Shown: positions 12,691 to 46,800 of the stretch, piece after piece | Position numbering within the stretch: the first letter of the stretch is position 1 | Layout: the number at the start of each line of letters is the position of its first letter | Position numbers and translations under genes: made by a program | From: Piscicola geometra | Taxonomy: Eukaryota > Annelida > Clitellata > Hirudinida > Piscicolidae | Direction of reading: 5' to 3' | NCBI GenBank assembly: GCA_943735955.1 | Contig: OX030959.1 | Location: 5,365,241-5,429,240 of the forward strand | Length of the DNA: 64,000 nucleotides | Notes under the pieces: generated by a model | Told to the model about the DNA's origin: nothing | The model's database searches: none | What the model saw: the letters and a program-made list of their open reading frames with translations, nothing else

Positions 12691-15600
12691 TCAACCGTGA
12701 CTTATCATATACCTAGTGTATATGATGCAGTGTGAGTGGTGCCTTAGTTGCAGGCCTTGGCGCATTATAAATAGTCATTAGGATGAGAATTAATTTAGAA
12801 ATTTTGGCCTTACAGGTTTCAACTTTCTTTAAGCGTTTTTTTAATAGAACGAAAATATTTATTGGCAAACCCATATGAAACAACGCCATTATCATTTTCT
12901 ACATGTTTTTCAATCAATTTCAATTTAAAAACATATGTGAATTCTAAATAAAATAAAATCAAATTGTAACAAAATTTATTGAATTCATATCGTCACAAGG
13001 TAATGAAATGTTGTCTTTTTCATCATCATTTCAAAGGTTACCTCTTCTTCAAAAACCCATGTCATCAAAAAATGGGAACGGTATGTCTGAATGTGTTTTC
13101 ATTAATTATAATTTAGACGTACTATTTTTTAGATTCTTATAAAAAATGAAAAATTTGTAACTACAGTTTATTTTAAATAAAGTTTGAAACTTGAATAAAC
13201 TTTTTTTACATAATAAGTAGTTTTATTTATTAAGTTGTTTAATTATCAATCAACTTACCTCTGTCTTTTTTATCTCTAACCTTGTAAGCTAGTCCCAGTA
13301 AGTCTGAAGACGGCAATCATAAAGACATAGAGACCAGTTTATTAAAAAATGTTTCATCCATGATATTTAAAATAAAATTAACTAACATTTGTTGAAATTA
13401 CTCCACCCACGCAACTTTCCATTCTCTTTCCAAGCATCGAGGTCTTGAATATAGAAACCTTCTGAGGCTTGAAATTATTTATGAAATAAAATCATTAAAA
13501 AAATATTGTATTAAAATGTTATAGTGTTGTTTTTAAAATTAAAAACTAAAAAAATCAAGGAAAGTTATTATCAATGAATTCGTTTCGATTGTTTTTTAAA
13601 AATACAAATCGATTACCAGAATAGCTCACAAAAGAAAACAGCATCAGAGCAAAAAAGAGCACTTTAATTTTCGACATTTTTGAAAATACAACAATTTATT
13701 CTCAGTCACTGAATATCAAATGTACTATTTATTTTTTCTTATTGTTTCAGTACTCTATTAATTGAAACTTTAATTGCGTAATAATTGGGAAAGGTCCAAG
13801 TCAATGAAACTTTTGCATTTCATTGGTTTATATAGGAAATTAGTAATTGTAAGTAATCTAAGATATCTCTTTGACAAACCGAAGGAATGAAATAATTTGT
13901 ATGTTTCCACTCTCATGCTTGTTTTAGACGTGTCAAGAAAACACTCTGCGCCCATCAGGCCAATTCTAATAAGGAAACACTGAGATTGCATTAATAAAAG
14001 GCTATAGAACGTCAAGTGTCATTGCTAGTTTCATTTGCAAATATACTTCAAAAATGGTTTCACGAATTTTTTTAAAAATCAAATAAAAGCATGAAAATGT
14101 GTTTTTAGAGCTTTCTTGATGCAACTCTCTTTATTCATTAATTGAAAAAATCGTTGAAAAAAATAGAAATTTAAATCTTTAAATTTAAAATTATAATGTG
14201 AATTTTCATTTTAAAACAAATATGTCTTAGACAATAAAATAAAAACTTCGACATTGACGTTAGAAGTGGTAAATGACTGGTCCTGTTGTTAATGCTGACT
14301 CCAATGCCAATGAACACCGAAAACCATCAAACGAAGGAAAAACTGTTAATCATTAAATTTTCTTAAAACAATGTGAACACTTTTGAGTCTATTTTTTATC
14401 AGTCTTAGCCTGCCTGAAGAAATGTAAAAAAACATTTATGTCATATTTTTGGCTTGTCTTTGAGGCTTTTTTCTAATATATTGTATCTTTTTACTTTTAA
14501 AAAACTGGTAATCAGCGCCTTTGCTTACGGAGGTATTTAGAATGACTAAATAAAATTACTAAAATTAACAATTATTCCAAGTTTGACTTGAACGAATATA
14601 TTTAATCATATATTGAAATTTACTAATTAAGAGACTTTTTAGTGATTACATTTTTTAAGATAAAACAATTTTTTTAAATTTAAACTTTATTGAAACAATG
14701 TAATTAAAATAAAATAATTAAAATAGAACACATGGTTGATTTACAATGCATTCGGTCGGTGACGAATGAAGCATTTAAATACCAAATGGAGCAATTCCAA
14801 CGACCCCTGAACATCTGAAAGCCCATCACTCAGAGTTTTTTTCGAGCGAGATTGATTACTCTCATGAGTTCAAGCATTAATAATTTGTAAAAAGAATTAT
14901 AAAATGAATTAGTATACTTTATACCAAAATATAGGAATTAAGCATAAATATTACTTCAATTATCAAGGTCTTTAAAAATCAATAAATAAGGGAAATCTCA
15001 ATTAGTCTTTTGCCAACTTTTATGAACTTTAAAATGAATCTTTAGAACACATTTTACATTTCTCCCTTAAATTTTAAATTAAATTTGTACAAATGTTTCA
15101 TCCGTATATAAAAGTGTAATTAATATGTAAGCTTTCGAGAAATTTCAAGCGTGAGAAAAAATTGGAAGATTATAAAATGTACATCGTTTAAATTTATAGG
15201 TATTTGAAGTGTGTTTTTCTGGTTACACGGTTTTTTCCTGTTTAAATCGGTATCTGTGAGTATTTCTGTTGGTTTTGTAATCTTTAGTGTGATTTTTTGA
15301 ATAATTAAGTGGAACTTTTATTTCAATGCCACACATGCAATTTATATTTGAAAAACACACTTCTATACTCATAAAAAGTATTTTTAAAAATTTATATATA
15401 GAAGTAAATAGAAGATAAAAACATAAACATAAAAGTAATTTATATAATTGATCAAAACGACGATAGTTATTGCAACAGTTTGCAGGTTACTTGCATACTG
15501 GACGCCTGTACTTTTCACTAGCTCGTGTGCTGGATAGAAAAGATAAATGTTCATTTAAATGACGCTGAAAATCTACTTTAGCTCTGCACTAGTATGAAAG

Positions 15601-18600
15601 GTAGTGGCATGTGCTTGATAGAGTAAAGAGAAGTAGTTCAATCCATTGAAACTAATAGGTTTCTATAAAAATTGAATTTTTAGGTCAATCAACTATATCA
15701 AGAAGCATTTTTTTACAATTTATTATACTTGAAAGGTAGTTTAATTTTTTATTAAAGAACCTATTATATAAATATAATTATCATAAAATGCTTTAATTTG
15801 AAATTTAAGGTAAAGACTGATACCTTGAAACCAAAAAATACTTCAATGTACCGGTTACAATATTAAAGTCAAGAGAAGGAACAAGAAAAAGGGTTTAGTG
15901 GGTGGCATGGGTTTTATAATCAATGCATCCATATGTCATTTTTTAACAGGTTATTAGACTTGTTAGTGTTAGTAATAGTAAGTTATTTAATTAAGAACAT
16001 ACTATAGATGAACTATGAAGTACCTTTAATGAATAAATATATATTCATAAAAATCCACATGAGTAGAAACACGATGTAAAACAAACTTTCAAGCATTTCA
16101 TCCGTCTTCGGTGCCAAATAAGTCGCGCTTGTATGGAGCGAGTTGTCCAAACTATAAACGCGAAAAGAAATAATTGAGCAAAAAAGTCGAAATATGGCTC
16201 TAACGAATCACTAAAAACAAATTTTTTTAGTAGAAGATAAAATAATTAACGAATTAAAAAGCCAGTGACGCTGTGCTTTGGTACACTGGAGCAACGTCAA
16301 ACCACACAATCAAATAATCAAGAAAAATCTTAGAAAATGAAAATATTAAAAAGATATTTATATAGTTTTGTCAGATAAAAATAAGATTTTTTAAAGTGCA
16401 AGTTTAAGGTTCATAACAAGTGTCAAACCCCCTGTCACTTTAGCACAATGCCCATTCTGTAGCAACCTTTATTGCAATCCGTTGTATACCTCACACACAT
16501 AAGAAAAAATCAATTCCCCTCACAGCACTAGATTATTATAGAAAATTATTATATATAAATCTAAACTAAAAAATTAAAGCAGATTGTACAAATGTAGAGA
16601 ATTAAGTGAAAACTTGAAACAAGAATCGAATGAACTATAAAAATGAACCAGTTAATAAGAGAAAGTTGAAAAGCCATTCTAACGTAATCTAACGCCTTTA
16701 GAATAAAAGCTACATCGTCTGAAAAGTTTAAACACAAAATAATCTAGGCACCAACAAAAAATGTTAAACTGTTTGTTTATATTAAAATGGAAAATTAAAA
16801 TGGTAAAAAAGAATTATTGAAAATTGATTTCTGTAAAATATAATGTTTTAATTTCTTATTTATTATATGGGCATAATAATTAACTAAAATATTAACTTAA
16901 ATTCAATAATTAGAAATATAGTGAAACTAATACTATTCAAAAACGATTAAGTTCGTAAAAGTGAAGAATTAGAAAGCGCAAAGAGGAACCTCGACGAACC
17001 TAAACCAGTTTCCAAATGGAACTGGGTTGTTTCAATATCCGTTCTAGTCTATTCAATTCAAAATGTTCGCGCAAAAACTAATTTTGAAAATAATGAAACT
17101 AAAGGTTAATAAAAGATTTTCGAATATTTCTATTTAGTTATTCGTATGAAGTGAAGTTTTTAAAAATTTAGTAGCGGTAATTAAATGAGTATTAGGTTTT
17201 TTGGTAAGAAGCTAGGCTCGGTGAGATGAGATGAGATAATTACTGATTTTTTTTATAGAAATAGAATTATTGACAAGCTTAAAAATGAAAAAATCATAAA
17301 GTTAAACAAAAATCAAATCTTTAAAGAAAATCAAATAAAATTTAAATAATATTATTTCAAAATGACAATAAAGAAAATTTAAAGAAAAAAATAATATTTA
17401 AATAGACAGAAACCTTAAGATTAATGAGCTATATCAAGTTATTCTAAAGCACCATAGCTAGGCGTTAAAGTAATCACTATAAAAATAGAATTGAACATAT
17501 CTACAATTAAATAAATCATTTGATAACGAAAGATAAACTAGCTTGACAGACAATTTTACTCAAATTACAGTTTCTTGGCAACTGCAAACAATTTGTTTCT
17601 AGTAATGGCTAATGAGTGTCTATTTTTTTATAATTCAGCAATATTCTGAAAATTTATATTTAGTATGATTATATATTAAGTTACTATATACCGAATATTT
17701 ATTAATATTTTTTCAGAAAGTGTTCAATAGAAACAATTTTGAGAAGACCGATCCCCACAAAACCACACAAAAACTATACATAAAAACTTTCATTCTCAAC
17801 ACTGTCTGATACATTTAAAATACCGCCGTCATCACCCATCCGTGACATATGGGTTTATGCAGCCCTTTCTGGAGTTCTGTACCTATGAGCATCTGTATTA
17901 CGCTTTTGTGGCTTTCTTATCGTTTTTTGATCGTGTTTATTTATTATGAACCCAAGCAAAGTTACTTGAACTTAATGTTAGAGCACAGCAATAAAGCTCT
18001 TTTGTACTTTTGGAAAAAAATACAATTAAAAATGTAAAAACGTTCATAAATATTAAAAATTAGAATATAATTATGTAATAAAATATCAAAAATATAATTT
18101 GTAAGTAAAAATAAATGTGAATCGAGTTAAACGAATGGAGGGAATACAAGAACGAAGAGTCAAAAGAGTTTTCCGAAAATATCGCTTTACTTCAACTTAA
18201 TGAAAGTTAAGTCACAACGAAAACGTGTGTAGCATCAAAGATAAAAGATATGGTTTAAAGGAAAGAAGAACTAATGAGCAATTTAGCCATCTATCAAAAT
18301 GAAAAATAAAAAATAGATTTTGACATTGGTGAAAAAAGCGAATGAATATATAGGGGCCTTGTCTCACAACTTGATTTTTATTTGGTTAAGTAAAGAAAAA
18401 TTGTTGAAAAAACTAAATAAACTTTATAAATTGCTTTTTTCAATAATAAATTTCAAAAATCCAAGTGATTCAAAAATACTTAACATATATAATTTTAAAA
18501 AAATTCAAAAACTACCTTTATAAAAAAAAAAACTGAGAATTGGCTTGAGAAGTGAAATAACTATTGAACCATACTTCACTTTGAAACGCCTATCCAAAAC

Positions 18601-19535
18601 CACAAGTGGAAAATAATTCTTAGAGTTTGTATAAGAAATGTTTAAAAACTACATAAATTACTAATTATTTAAGAATAGTTTTGAAATATTATTAATACTT
18701 TTATTTTAAACATTTGAAAAAATATTGATTTATCCGACACCATAAATCAAACTAGACGCGAGTTATCGAAATAATTGAAATTTAAAATTGCAAAAGTACA
18801 ATTCTGCTGATTAGTTCTGAATAAGTAACTTTTAATAGATAAAAAAATAAAATATATACTAAATGCAATATTTAAGCGAAAAAATCTGACAAATGTTTCA
18901 AAATTCAAATCGTTCATAAAAGTTATAATCAAGTTCAAGAGTTTATACTGATTAAATGTTAAATACAATTTTCGATATGGATAAAAATGAGTTTGATAAA
19001 TGATTCTTTTTGTTTTTGAGATTTTTTGGTTTGATGTATTTTTGTTTTTTTAATATTTCTATAGAATATGCCTGTGCAAAAATAGCATGATAGCTTTAAA
19101 AGATGATGAGTGGGAGAACTGGAATAAAATTCATAATTAATCATTGGAGAATGCTTAAACAATTTCTTTAATATAAAGGCTATGAAAAAAGTTTTAGAAA
19201 GTATCTTTATAATGTCAAAATATATTTCATGTCTAAAAATCGTATTTAATTCTAAGAAGGGAGAGAAAATTTAAAAACAACTACAATGTGAGATTAAAAG
19301 AGAGTGAATCAAATTAAAAAGTAGAGATTCTAAATTTAAAAGTGGAAAACCAATGGTGAAAAATGCGTTTTTTATGGCATACACTTCAGCTAGTCAAAAG
19401 AGTGGTTGAGAATTAAGAGGTTTTGTAAAGGGCTAGAAAATTGTGGATTTGGGCAGTGAATTATGTATGGATTAAGAGTGAGATTAAGGGTTATTAAAAT
19501 GGGGATGGTTGGATGCCCGAAGTGTGATGTGGTGA
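12691..19535. other. Gene-poor AT-rich region between tetraspanin and calcineurin
   Basis: No supported gene. This is the downstream side of the calcineurin gene (minus strand), so its 3' UTR lies in the last part. Short frames near 14.0 kb, 14.8 kb, 17.0 kb and 18.4 kb show no recognisable domain. Confidence 0.6.
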
Positions 19536-37162
<17,627 letters not shown>

Positions 37163-38356
37163 TTTACTAGTGAAACCGAAAAAATATTAACTATTGTTGA
37201 AATGTTTATTTGCTTAAAAGAAGAATTCAATTTTTCTGTATTTACACAATCAATATTGCAACAAGACGAAATGATATCAAAATGGCGTTATTGAACAAGG
37301 TTTATTGGAAAATCGTATCCGCGTAGAAACAAAATATTTTATAGTTTAAATTTAAATGAGAAAAAGGAAGTAGGCAGCTTCAAAGTAACATTGAAACAAG
37401 ATCCTTGAACAAGATACCAGCATTTGAGTCTATATACTGTACAATGGTATGAGCATCGAATATGTTAATTTATAGGCGGGTCTTAAAATGGTTTATACTC
37501 CTAGAAGATTTGCTCTTGATAGCTTTGATGCTAAAAATTATAACACAAAACTCTAAAATGTAGAGTCTAATGATTCATAAAAGTTTATTTTATATTTTTG
37601 GTGAAGATTACAGTTTTTATCTTACATATTTTATTTTTTATATAAAAAACTACTAAAGTTGTAGTTATTTTTAGATATTCTAGTTACCTAGTTTCGTGTA
37701 TAGGTGTTTAATTACTTCGGTTATCAATATTAGTGTTGCTAAGCTACTCACTGGCATTTAAAATGTGTTGAGCTTAATTAAAATTTATAAATATAATGAT
37801 AATTACAAAGTTCTAAAGTTTATACCAGTTTCAATAGAATTTTAATTTATTCAAATTCAAAAAAATTATTATTAAAAATTATTTTTTTCCAGTTTATAAA
37901 ATCAATTTCGTGAAAACTAATTAATAGGTTCATAGATATCTTAAAAACAACAAGTACTATATCTATGTACAACTTTACATCGATTTGTTACAAAAGAATG
38001 TCATTTTTTATACTTAGGTTGTGAACCATATCTTAACAGTTTTTAATGATTTATATAATTAAAAAATTCATATTTTGAAAAAATACAAAAATAATAGTTT
38101 CAATTATTCATATGTAAACCTAATGGGTAAGTATAGAATATACTGTATAGTTTACTATAAAAATTTTAACTGCTTTTCTGTTATAAATAAAATTATATTG
38201 AAATTGGAATAATATAGTTTTTTTCATAAATTTTTTAATTAATTAAATAAGGTAGATATCATTGCTTATTTGTTATCATTATGTTTAAGTTTACTTTCGG
38301 CTAACATAAACTTAAATCTGTAAGTATTAGTGATTAAAATATAATTATTTGTCTAA
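37163..38356. promoter_or_regulatory. Intergenic region between divergent calcineurin and FEM-1-like genes
   Basis: About 1.2 kb separates the calcineurin start codon (minus strand) from the first possible FEM-1-like start (plus strand). It should hold both promoters. It is AT-rich; I could not identify a defined core promoter element or a conserved site. Confidence 0.45.
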
Positions 38357-38400
38357 ATGGAAGATTGCAGCTCGAGCTCTATGGATAAAAATACAAAAAT
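38357..38400 (+). CDS. Alternative first exon of the FEM-1-like gene (tentative)
   Basis: It encodes MEDCSSSSMDKNTK and is followed by gtttgt. The next 40 bases end in attttcag at 38440, and splicing keeps the frame of the start at 38445. A 40-nt intron is far shorter than the roughly 90-nt introns elsewhere in the gene, so the model is uncertain. Confidence 0.4.
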
Positions 38401-38444
38401 GTTTGTAATGTTTTTATTTTTCACTAATTAAAATTTTCAGTATA

Positions 38445-40670
38445 ATGTTGTCGTTTGACTATTATCAGTATTATATAATTTACACACCCAGAAACCAAAA
38501 AAGATTCATGAATGCATGCAAAAATGGAGACTTAAATAGGATTAATTCTATTCTCAGAAAAATAAGTTTAATTGATCAGAAAGAATTCATCCACAAAGCC
38601 ACCTACCCTTATGGGTCTCCGTTCTTTGGAGCCATTATCTTTAAGAAAATAAATGTTCTAAAATTACTGATTGAATTAGGCTATGATCTTGAACAAGAAT
38701 ATGATGTTTCAATTGTATATCCAATCGAAGTTAATGACAGATGTAAGTTAGTTATCAAACCCCTTATCATTATACTTATGAAATGTTTTTTCCAAATAAA
38801 TTTGATTTTCAAATAAAATCATTTTATTCAAATCAGGTGCAGCTTTGAGTTTGGCTTGCGCTTGTGGTTATAAATTAGGGATTAAATTGTTGTTAGCCTC
38901 AGGTTCGTTAGTGAACCATATCTCAGCCTCAGGTTCTCCTCTCGTTTATGCCAATTGCATGGATGATCTTCCACTGCTTGACCTTCTCATGCAGTCAGGA
39001 GACTTACAAGATGAAATCATCAGGTCTCCTTTTCTTTTACAAGAGGTAATGAATAATACTAACAATAATTTGATTTTTTTTAATATTTAATGATTGAAAA
39101 AAGACTAATTTTTATTATCAAACCCTTCATTGTCAAGGCGTGCCTATCGGCTGACTCAGAAAGGGTAGAGATATTCATGGAGTACTGCAAAGACACTCTG
39201 AATGATGAGAAAAGAATTTGCTTCCTTGGAATTCTGGGAGCGCAACGCATCAACCTGAAAAGCGATTACTCATCAGGTGTCAAGTATTGGAAAGCAGCAT
39301 TGCTTTTGCTTAACAAAATGTCCCATAAAATAAACACCAACATGGTGTTTGAGAGAACAAATTTCTTGATTGGGATGGATGCTTCATTCAAAGATGGTTT
39401 TGTATCGGCTGCTGATGAGATAAGAATGAAACAGAGGGGGGAGGTATTTGGGAACATGCAGTTGTGCACCAGTCTGCATGAGTTGGAATCCTTCGAAGAC
39501 GATAAAAAACGTCTGCGTTTACAAGCCTTTTATGTCTTGCAAGCGATTCTTACATCCACTGATGAGGTAACATTGAATCAGGTAATATGGACTGCTAAAG
39601 CATTGGTGTTTTTGGGAGATGTGGAGTGTGCATGCTTACTGCTGCTACACATGATTGAGGCGTTCAAAGATAATATTAAAATAGTGAGTGATTTCAGTAC
39701 GTTCTTATGTTGCATGATGTCTGATCATTTGTCCCGCCACGGGTCAGACAACCAACTAGATAAGGATCCTTCAAAGTTCAAAAACCTCGTTATCACTGCT
39801 GCAAACTTTGTGGTGCAAAGCATGGTAAACATGCAAGAAAAAATGTTTCCAAAGAGTGACGACGTTAGTATAAGCAGAAGTTTAAGTTGTATGACGGATA
39901 GTAGGTTTGACTCGACATCAATTCATCCGGATGAAATCGGCTTCGGTATCGCTATATTTGAAGAAACGTTCAGGGCTTTCATGAATTTGATGGCACTTCT
40001 GACTAGATTCAAGACTCTAGAACAAAACTTTCCAGACCAAGGGTTTCATGAAATTTCGAGTTTAAACAGATCTGACATCAATAACAATGACGATTTCCAC
40101 AACAGAGAGCACAGAGAAGAGCCTAACTCTCTCAACCAGTTGAAGATGAGAATCTCATTCTTCTTTTCTCTCTGCCACAGAACCACCATCCCTTTCAGCG
40201 AATTCAATTTAGAGTCGGAAATACTCAAAATCGCAGTACAAAAAGATCCATTGAAACGGTATGGACGGTCTTTCCTCCAGCATGATTTATTTCATAAAAC
40301 TGAAATTTTAGAGTTTTTGGTAAGCTGTGGGGCTTCCGTTAACTGCTTCGACTATCGAGGAAGCACCGCTCTTCATCACAGCATTGATTGTTCCAACCCC
40401 GACATCGAAATTATCAAAATGCTTCTTCATTTTGGTGCTGACATTGACGCCAGAAATAGAGAAGGTGTAACGTGCTATGAACTCCTTTCTTCCATTCAAT
40501 ACCTGCCCATCCATCCATTCAACTATACTTCTCTTAAATGTCTTTCTGCTCTAGCTATTGTAAAGCACCACGTCAAATTTACTGGTGAACTGCCTAAGAT
40601 TTTGGAAAATTTTGTCGCTTTTCATTCAATGCCAGTTGATTGTCAACGAGAAATTTCTTTTTATGAATAA
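38445..40670 (+). CDS. FEM-1-like ankyrin protein (CUL2 ligase receptor family)
   Basis: FEM-1 proteins recruit substrates to CUL2 ubiquitin ligases. Exons 38445-38742, 38837-39045 and 39138-40670 join in phase into 679 residues. N-terminal ankyrin-type helices are seen around RFMNACKNGDLNRI and VLKLLIELGYDLEQ, and again in exon 2 (GYKLGIKLLLASGSLV). The long third exon contains the TPR-like middle typical of FEM-1 (YSSGVKYWKAALLLL). A clear C-terminal ankyrin pair follows (GSTALHHSID, MLLHFGADIDARNREG), then HPFNYTSLKCLSALAIV, the family's signature C-terminal block. N-terminal repeats are strongly diverged. An upstream ATG at 38357 could be used through a 40-nt intron (38401-38440), adding 16 residues in frame (695 aa in all). 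Which FEM-1 paralogue it represents is unclear. Confidence 0.9.
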
Positions 40671-40951
40671 TAAGTGCATCATTATTTTATTTTATAAAAA
40701 TTTCAATTTATAAATTTTATATTAACTCAAAACAAAATCGGCATCTGTCTTCAAAGTTTGCTCTTGTTAAGAGTCATAATCCAGTTTATTTTGTATTTTT
40801 CATATTTTGTAAATAATTTTTTTACACAAAAAATTATAAATTACTCATATTTCACATCATTTCCATAGATTCTATGAAATACAAAGTATGGCATAGAACA
40901 CTCATCTTTTAAGTTATTCTTGTGTTAAAAGTTTTAAATTAACTATTTATT

Positions 40952-43364
<2,413 letters not shown>

Positions 43365-43400
43365 CGTCGCCAAAATGTCATTGTTAATTGTATATAAATT

Positions 43401-43550
43401 CTAATATAATATAATATATTATAATAATTTATAATATAATATTATATATTATAATAATTTATAATATAATATTATATATTATAATAATTTATAATATAAT
43501 ATTATATATTATAATAATTTATAATATAATATTATATATTATAACAATTT
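43401..43550. repeat. 30-bp AT-only tandem repeat, five copies
   Basis: Just 3' of the MMAA stop codon. The units are made of A and T only (the last has one C) and are nearly palindromic (aatataatattatatatt), so each can form a hairpin. It may lie in the 3' UTR or in the gap before SGSM3. Confidence 0.92.
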
Positions 43551-43816
43551 ATAACATTGTATTATTGCTTTATTCAATTTCAAAATCATGAATACATTTT
43601 TTTCTATAACCTGTCAAAATTTATAAAAATTTAATAAAATCATATAATATAAATGGTTTACAGTTAAAGATAATAAATGTATACATTGAATTTTTTCACT
43701 ACCTGCTAGTTGGACCATTTAACGTGGGGTGTTTATCTTCTAATGGTTTAAAAGTGTTGGTGTACAGTATGAGCTTCAGAGTAGCAGTTTTGTGTTTCCA
43801 TTCATAACTTTAAACG
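43551..43816. promoter_or_regulatory. Short gap between MMAA and SGSM3
   Basis: About 450 bp separates MMAA's stop from the SGSM3 start codon; this is its non-repetitive part. It should include the SGSM3 promoter and 5' leader. No defined element is visible. Confidence 0.4.
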
Positions 43817-46800
43817 ATGAATTTTGCGAAATCTGTATTAGGATTAGGCAATCCATCCGGATACAGTTCAAGGCCCCTTGAAGGTATTTTAACTTGTTTC
43901 TTTATTATTATTGACATTTAATCTGGATTTTTTCATATTTTTCTTTTTGATTTTCATTATTCAAAAAAATCAGTTTCAAAACTAAATTTTCGAAAGATTA
44001 ACATATTTTCATAATCATTTTTAAACTAAATATTTTTTTAGTTTTTTCAACTATATTTTTGTTTCATGAAGCTTGTTTTTTTGCCATAAATTATATTTTA
44101 AAAAGTATTTCAAAAATAATTAGATTCCTAATAATCACCCATCAGCTGAGACTGTATTTGAAGATGATGAATATGAAAACCACCCTATTGAAGTCATTAC
44201 TGCTCCTACAAGCAGCAGCAACAACCTCCATCACGACTACAACAACAACAACCAACAACATTCCATAAACGCCAACAATATCTATCTCAACAGCTTGAAA
44301 CATAAGAACCCACAGCAACATTCCACTCCCAGTGACAGCACCTCTCTTCCACTGCTCACCTTGATTGGCTTGAATCTCAATGGAGCTCCCTTCTCTGCAC
44401 TCACATCTTCCATGTGGCCTCAAGACATTCCAATGGTGAAGTGCTTGATTTGTAGATATCTGGAGTTTGTGAAAAATTTGCATAATGATGCAATTACCAT
44501 ACTGATTATCATATGTTATAAATTATAACATAACTTATAATGAATGAATTAGAATAATGAAATTGTTTTCACATTTAAAAAATATAATATATACTGAACT
44601 GCAAAATTACTGTTTCATAAAAGCTTTCATTCTCATTATTAGGAAGAAGATCTGGAAGATGGTGACCTTGACTTTCGCTATGATGAGTTTGGATTCAAAG
44701 TGGAGGAAGAAGGTTTGATGATGATGATTAATTTTAATTGATGATGATTATAATGCGAAATAAAATTTTGACTATAATTATTCTTATGTTAGAATTTTTA
44801 AAACAACCGAAAAATTATTTCAAACTAAAGAAAGAGAAAAGTCTATAGTAATTAATCATTTTATAAAAATTCTCCTATGACAAAGATGGCCCAGAAGAAT
44901 GTTCAAACAAGCTATTAAGTGAAAAATTTGTTGAAGACCCTAAGCACAGGTTGTCATTTAAATCTAATTAACATTTATTAAATGTAATAAGATTATTAAT
45001 TAAAATATTTTTCTACAATTATTTTTTTTAAAATTCGATTTTATGTATTTCGTCATCCTGAGCATAGATGAATAACTGATGATAATGTTGATGATGATGG
45101 TGATGATGAGAAGAGGGTTATAGCAAATGCAGTGATTTAATTATTGTTTGTTCATTTCGGCCAGCATTTATGTGATTACAAAATCAATAAACATCTCTTC
45201 AAAACAGATGACAATAGAAATAATAATATTAGGATAAATGTAACTAAATTATTAAGTTATTTATCTCTATTTTTAGATAGATAAAATATTCTTAAATTGG
45301 TTCGAAAAATAAAATAACTTCTTATTGTTACGTATCCATTTTTTGCATCAACTTTTTCTTCATCATCTAACTTTTGATCACAAAGGTCGAAATGGGTTTC
45401 ATTTCTGGAATTCAGCCACAACGACAGTTCCCTAGACCTCACGTGGGACAACGTAAGATACTTTATTTTTTTCTTTGATATATAAACGAGTATGATAAAA
45501 TGAGAATTCTTTGAAAATCAATTTATTTGTTAAAAAGTCTGATATATTAGAATTTTTAGTAATTGATGAAAGTAAATTATAGAATCGTTATTAAATCATT
45601 TTTCTCTCATATATAGTTCGTCCGTAATTACTATTCAGTGCAACTATTCCTATATATCGACGAATCATCTGGTGTATTGATGGGTTTGAAATGTACACCA
45701 CGATATTGATTAATTTTAATGAATTTTGTAATTGTGTTTTCTTTTGAACAAATCTAATTTAGACGCATTTAGAAAGTTCTAAGCTTCAGAAAGTCCATTT
45801 CAAACTTTAATTTCTTGTTTTATTCTTCACTTTACATTTCAATTTTCATTTTTACACCTTCAAAAATACATTTTCACCTTCAGTCACAATTATTATTCTT
45901 ATTTATTTATTTATTATAATCATCCTCATCTTAATCTTCCTCCTCCTTCTCTCTCTCGTCATCCTCATTAAAAACACCCCCTTAATAAAACAACAGATCC
46001 AACCTCGCCTAGCCACCTCTGAGAAGCTGAAGCTGATGCTTCGACAGGGCATTCCTCATTCCCTGAGGCCTCAGCTCTGGATGCGGATCTCTGGAGCCAT
46101 GGAAAAGAAGGTGCTTACGATGCAAGAACGATGGAAGAACGATGCAATAATTTATGGAACATTAGTGCCTTTTACTCATTGTCAGTGGATTGTTCATGCA
46201 ATTTGAGTAGAGATTGCAGAATAGATTTTGGGTACACCTTTTTCAGGATGTTATAATTACGCGTCTACTTTAACAAGCGTCAAGCCAAAACCATAAAATA
46301 TAAAACTCAGATATATTCAAAACACATAAAACGCCTCAACCACCCACTCAACTACCCAATCAACCACCCGCTCAACCACCCACTCAACCACCCGCTCAAC
46401 CACCCACTCAACCACCCACTCAACCACCCACTCAACCACCCACTCAACCACCCACTCAACCACCCACTCAACCATCCACTCAACCATCCACTCAACCATC
46501 CACTCAGCCACCCACTCAACCACCCACTCAACTACCCACTCAACCACCCACTCAACCACCCACTCAACCACCCACTCAACCATCCACTCAACCACCCACT
46601 CAACCACCCACTCAACCACCCACTCAGCCACCCACTCAACCACCCACTCAACTACCCACTCAACCACCCACTCAACTACCCACTCAACCACCCACTCAAC
46701 CATCCACTCAACCACCCACTCAACCACCCACTCAACCACCCGCTCAACCACCCACTCAGCCACCCACTCAACCACCCACTCAACTACCCACTCAACCACC

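Noticed and set aside
14740..14880. Minus-strand open stretch of about 40 codons with less AT bias
   Set aside because: Stops on both sides, no splice sites and no recognised motif.
16960..17110. Short plus-strand frame around 17.0 kb containing SKWNWVVSISVLVY
   Set aside because: About 50 codons, no family resemblance, no splice-linked neighbours.
44142..44483. Minus-strand 113-residue frame
   Set aside because: Antisense of SGSM3 exon 2 with its Asn/Gln codon repeats.
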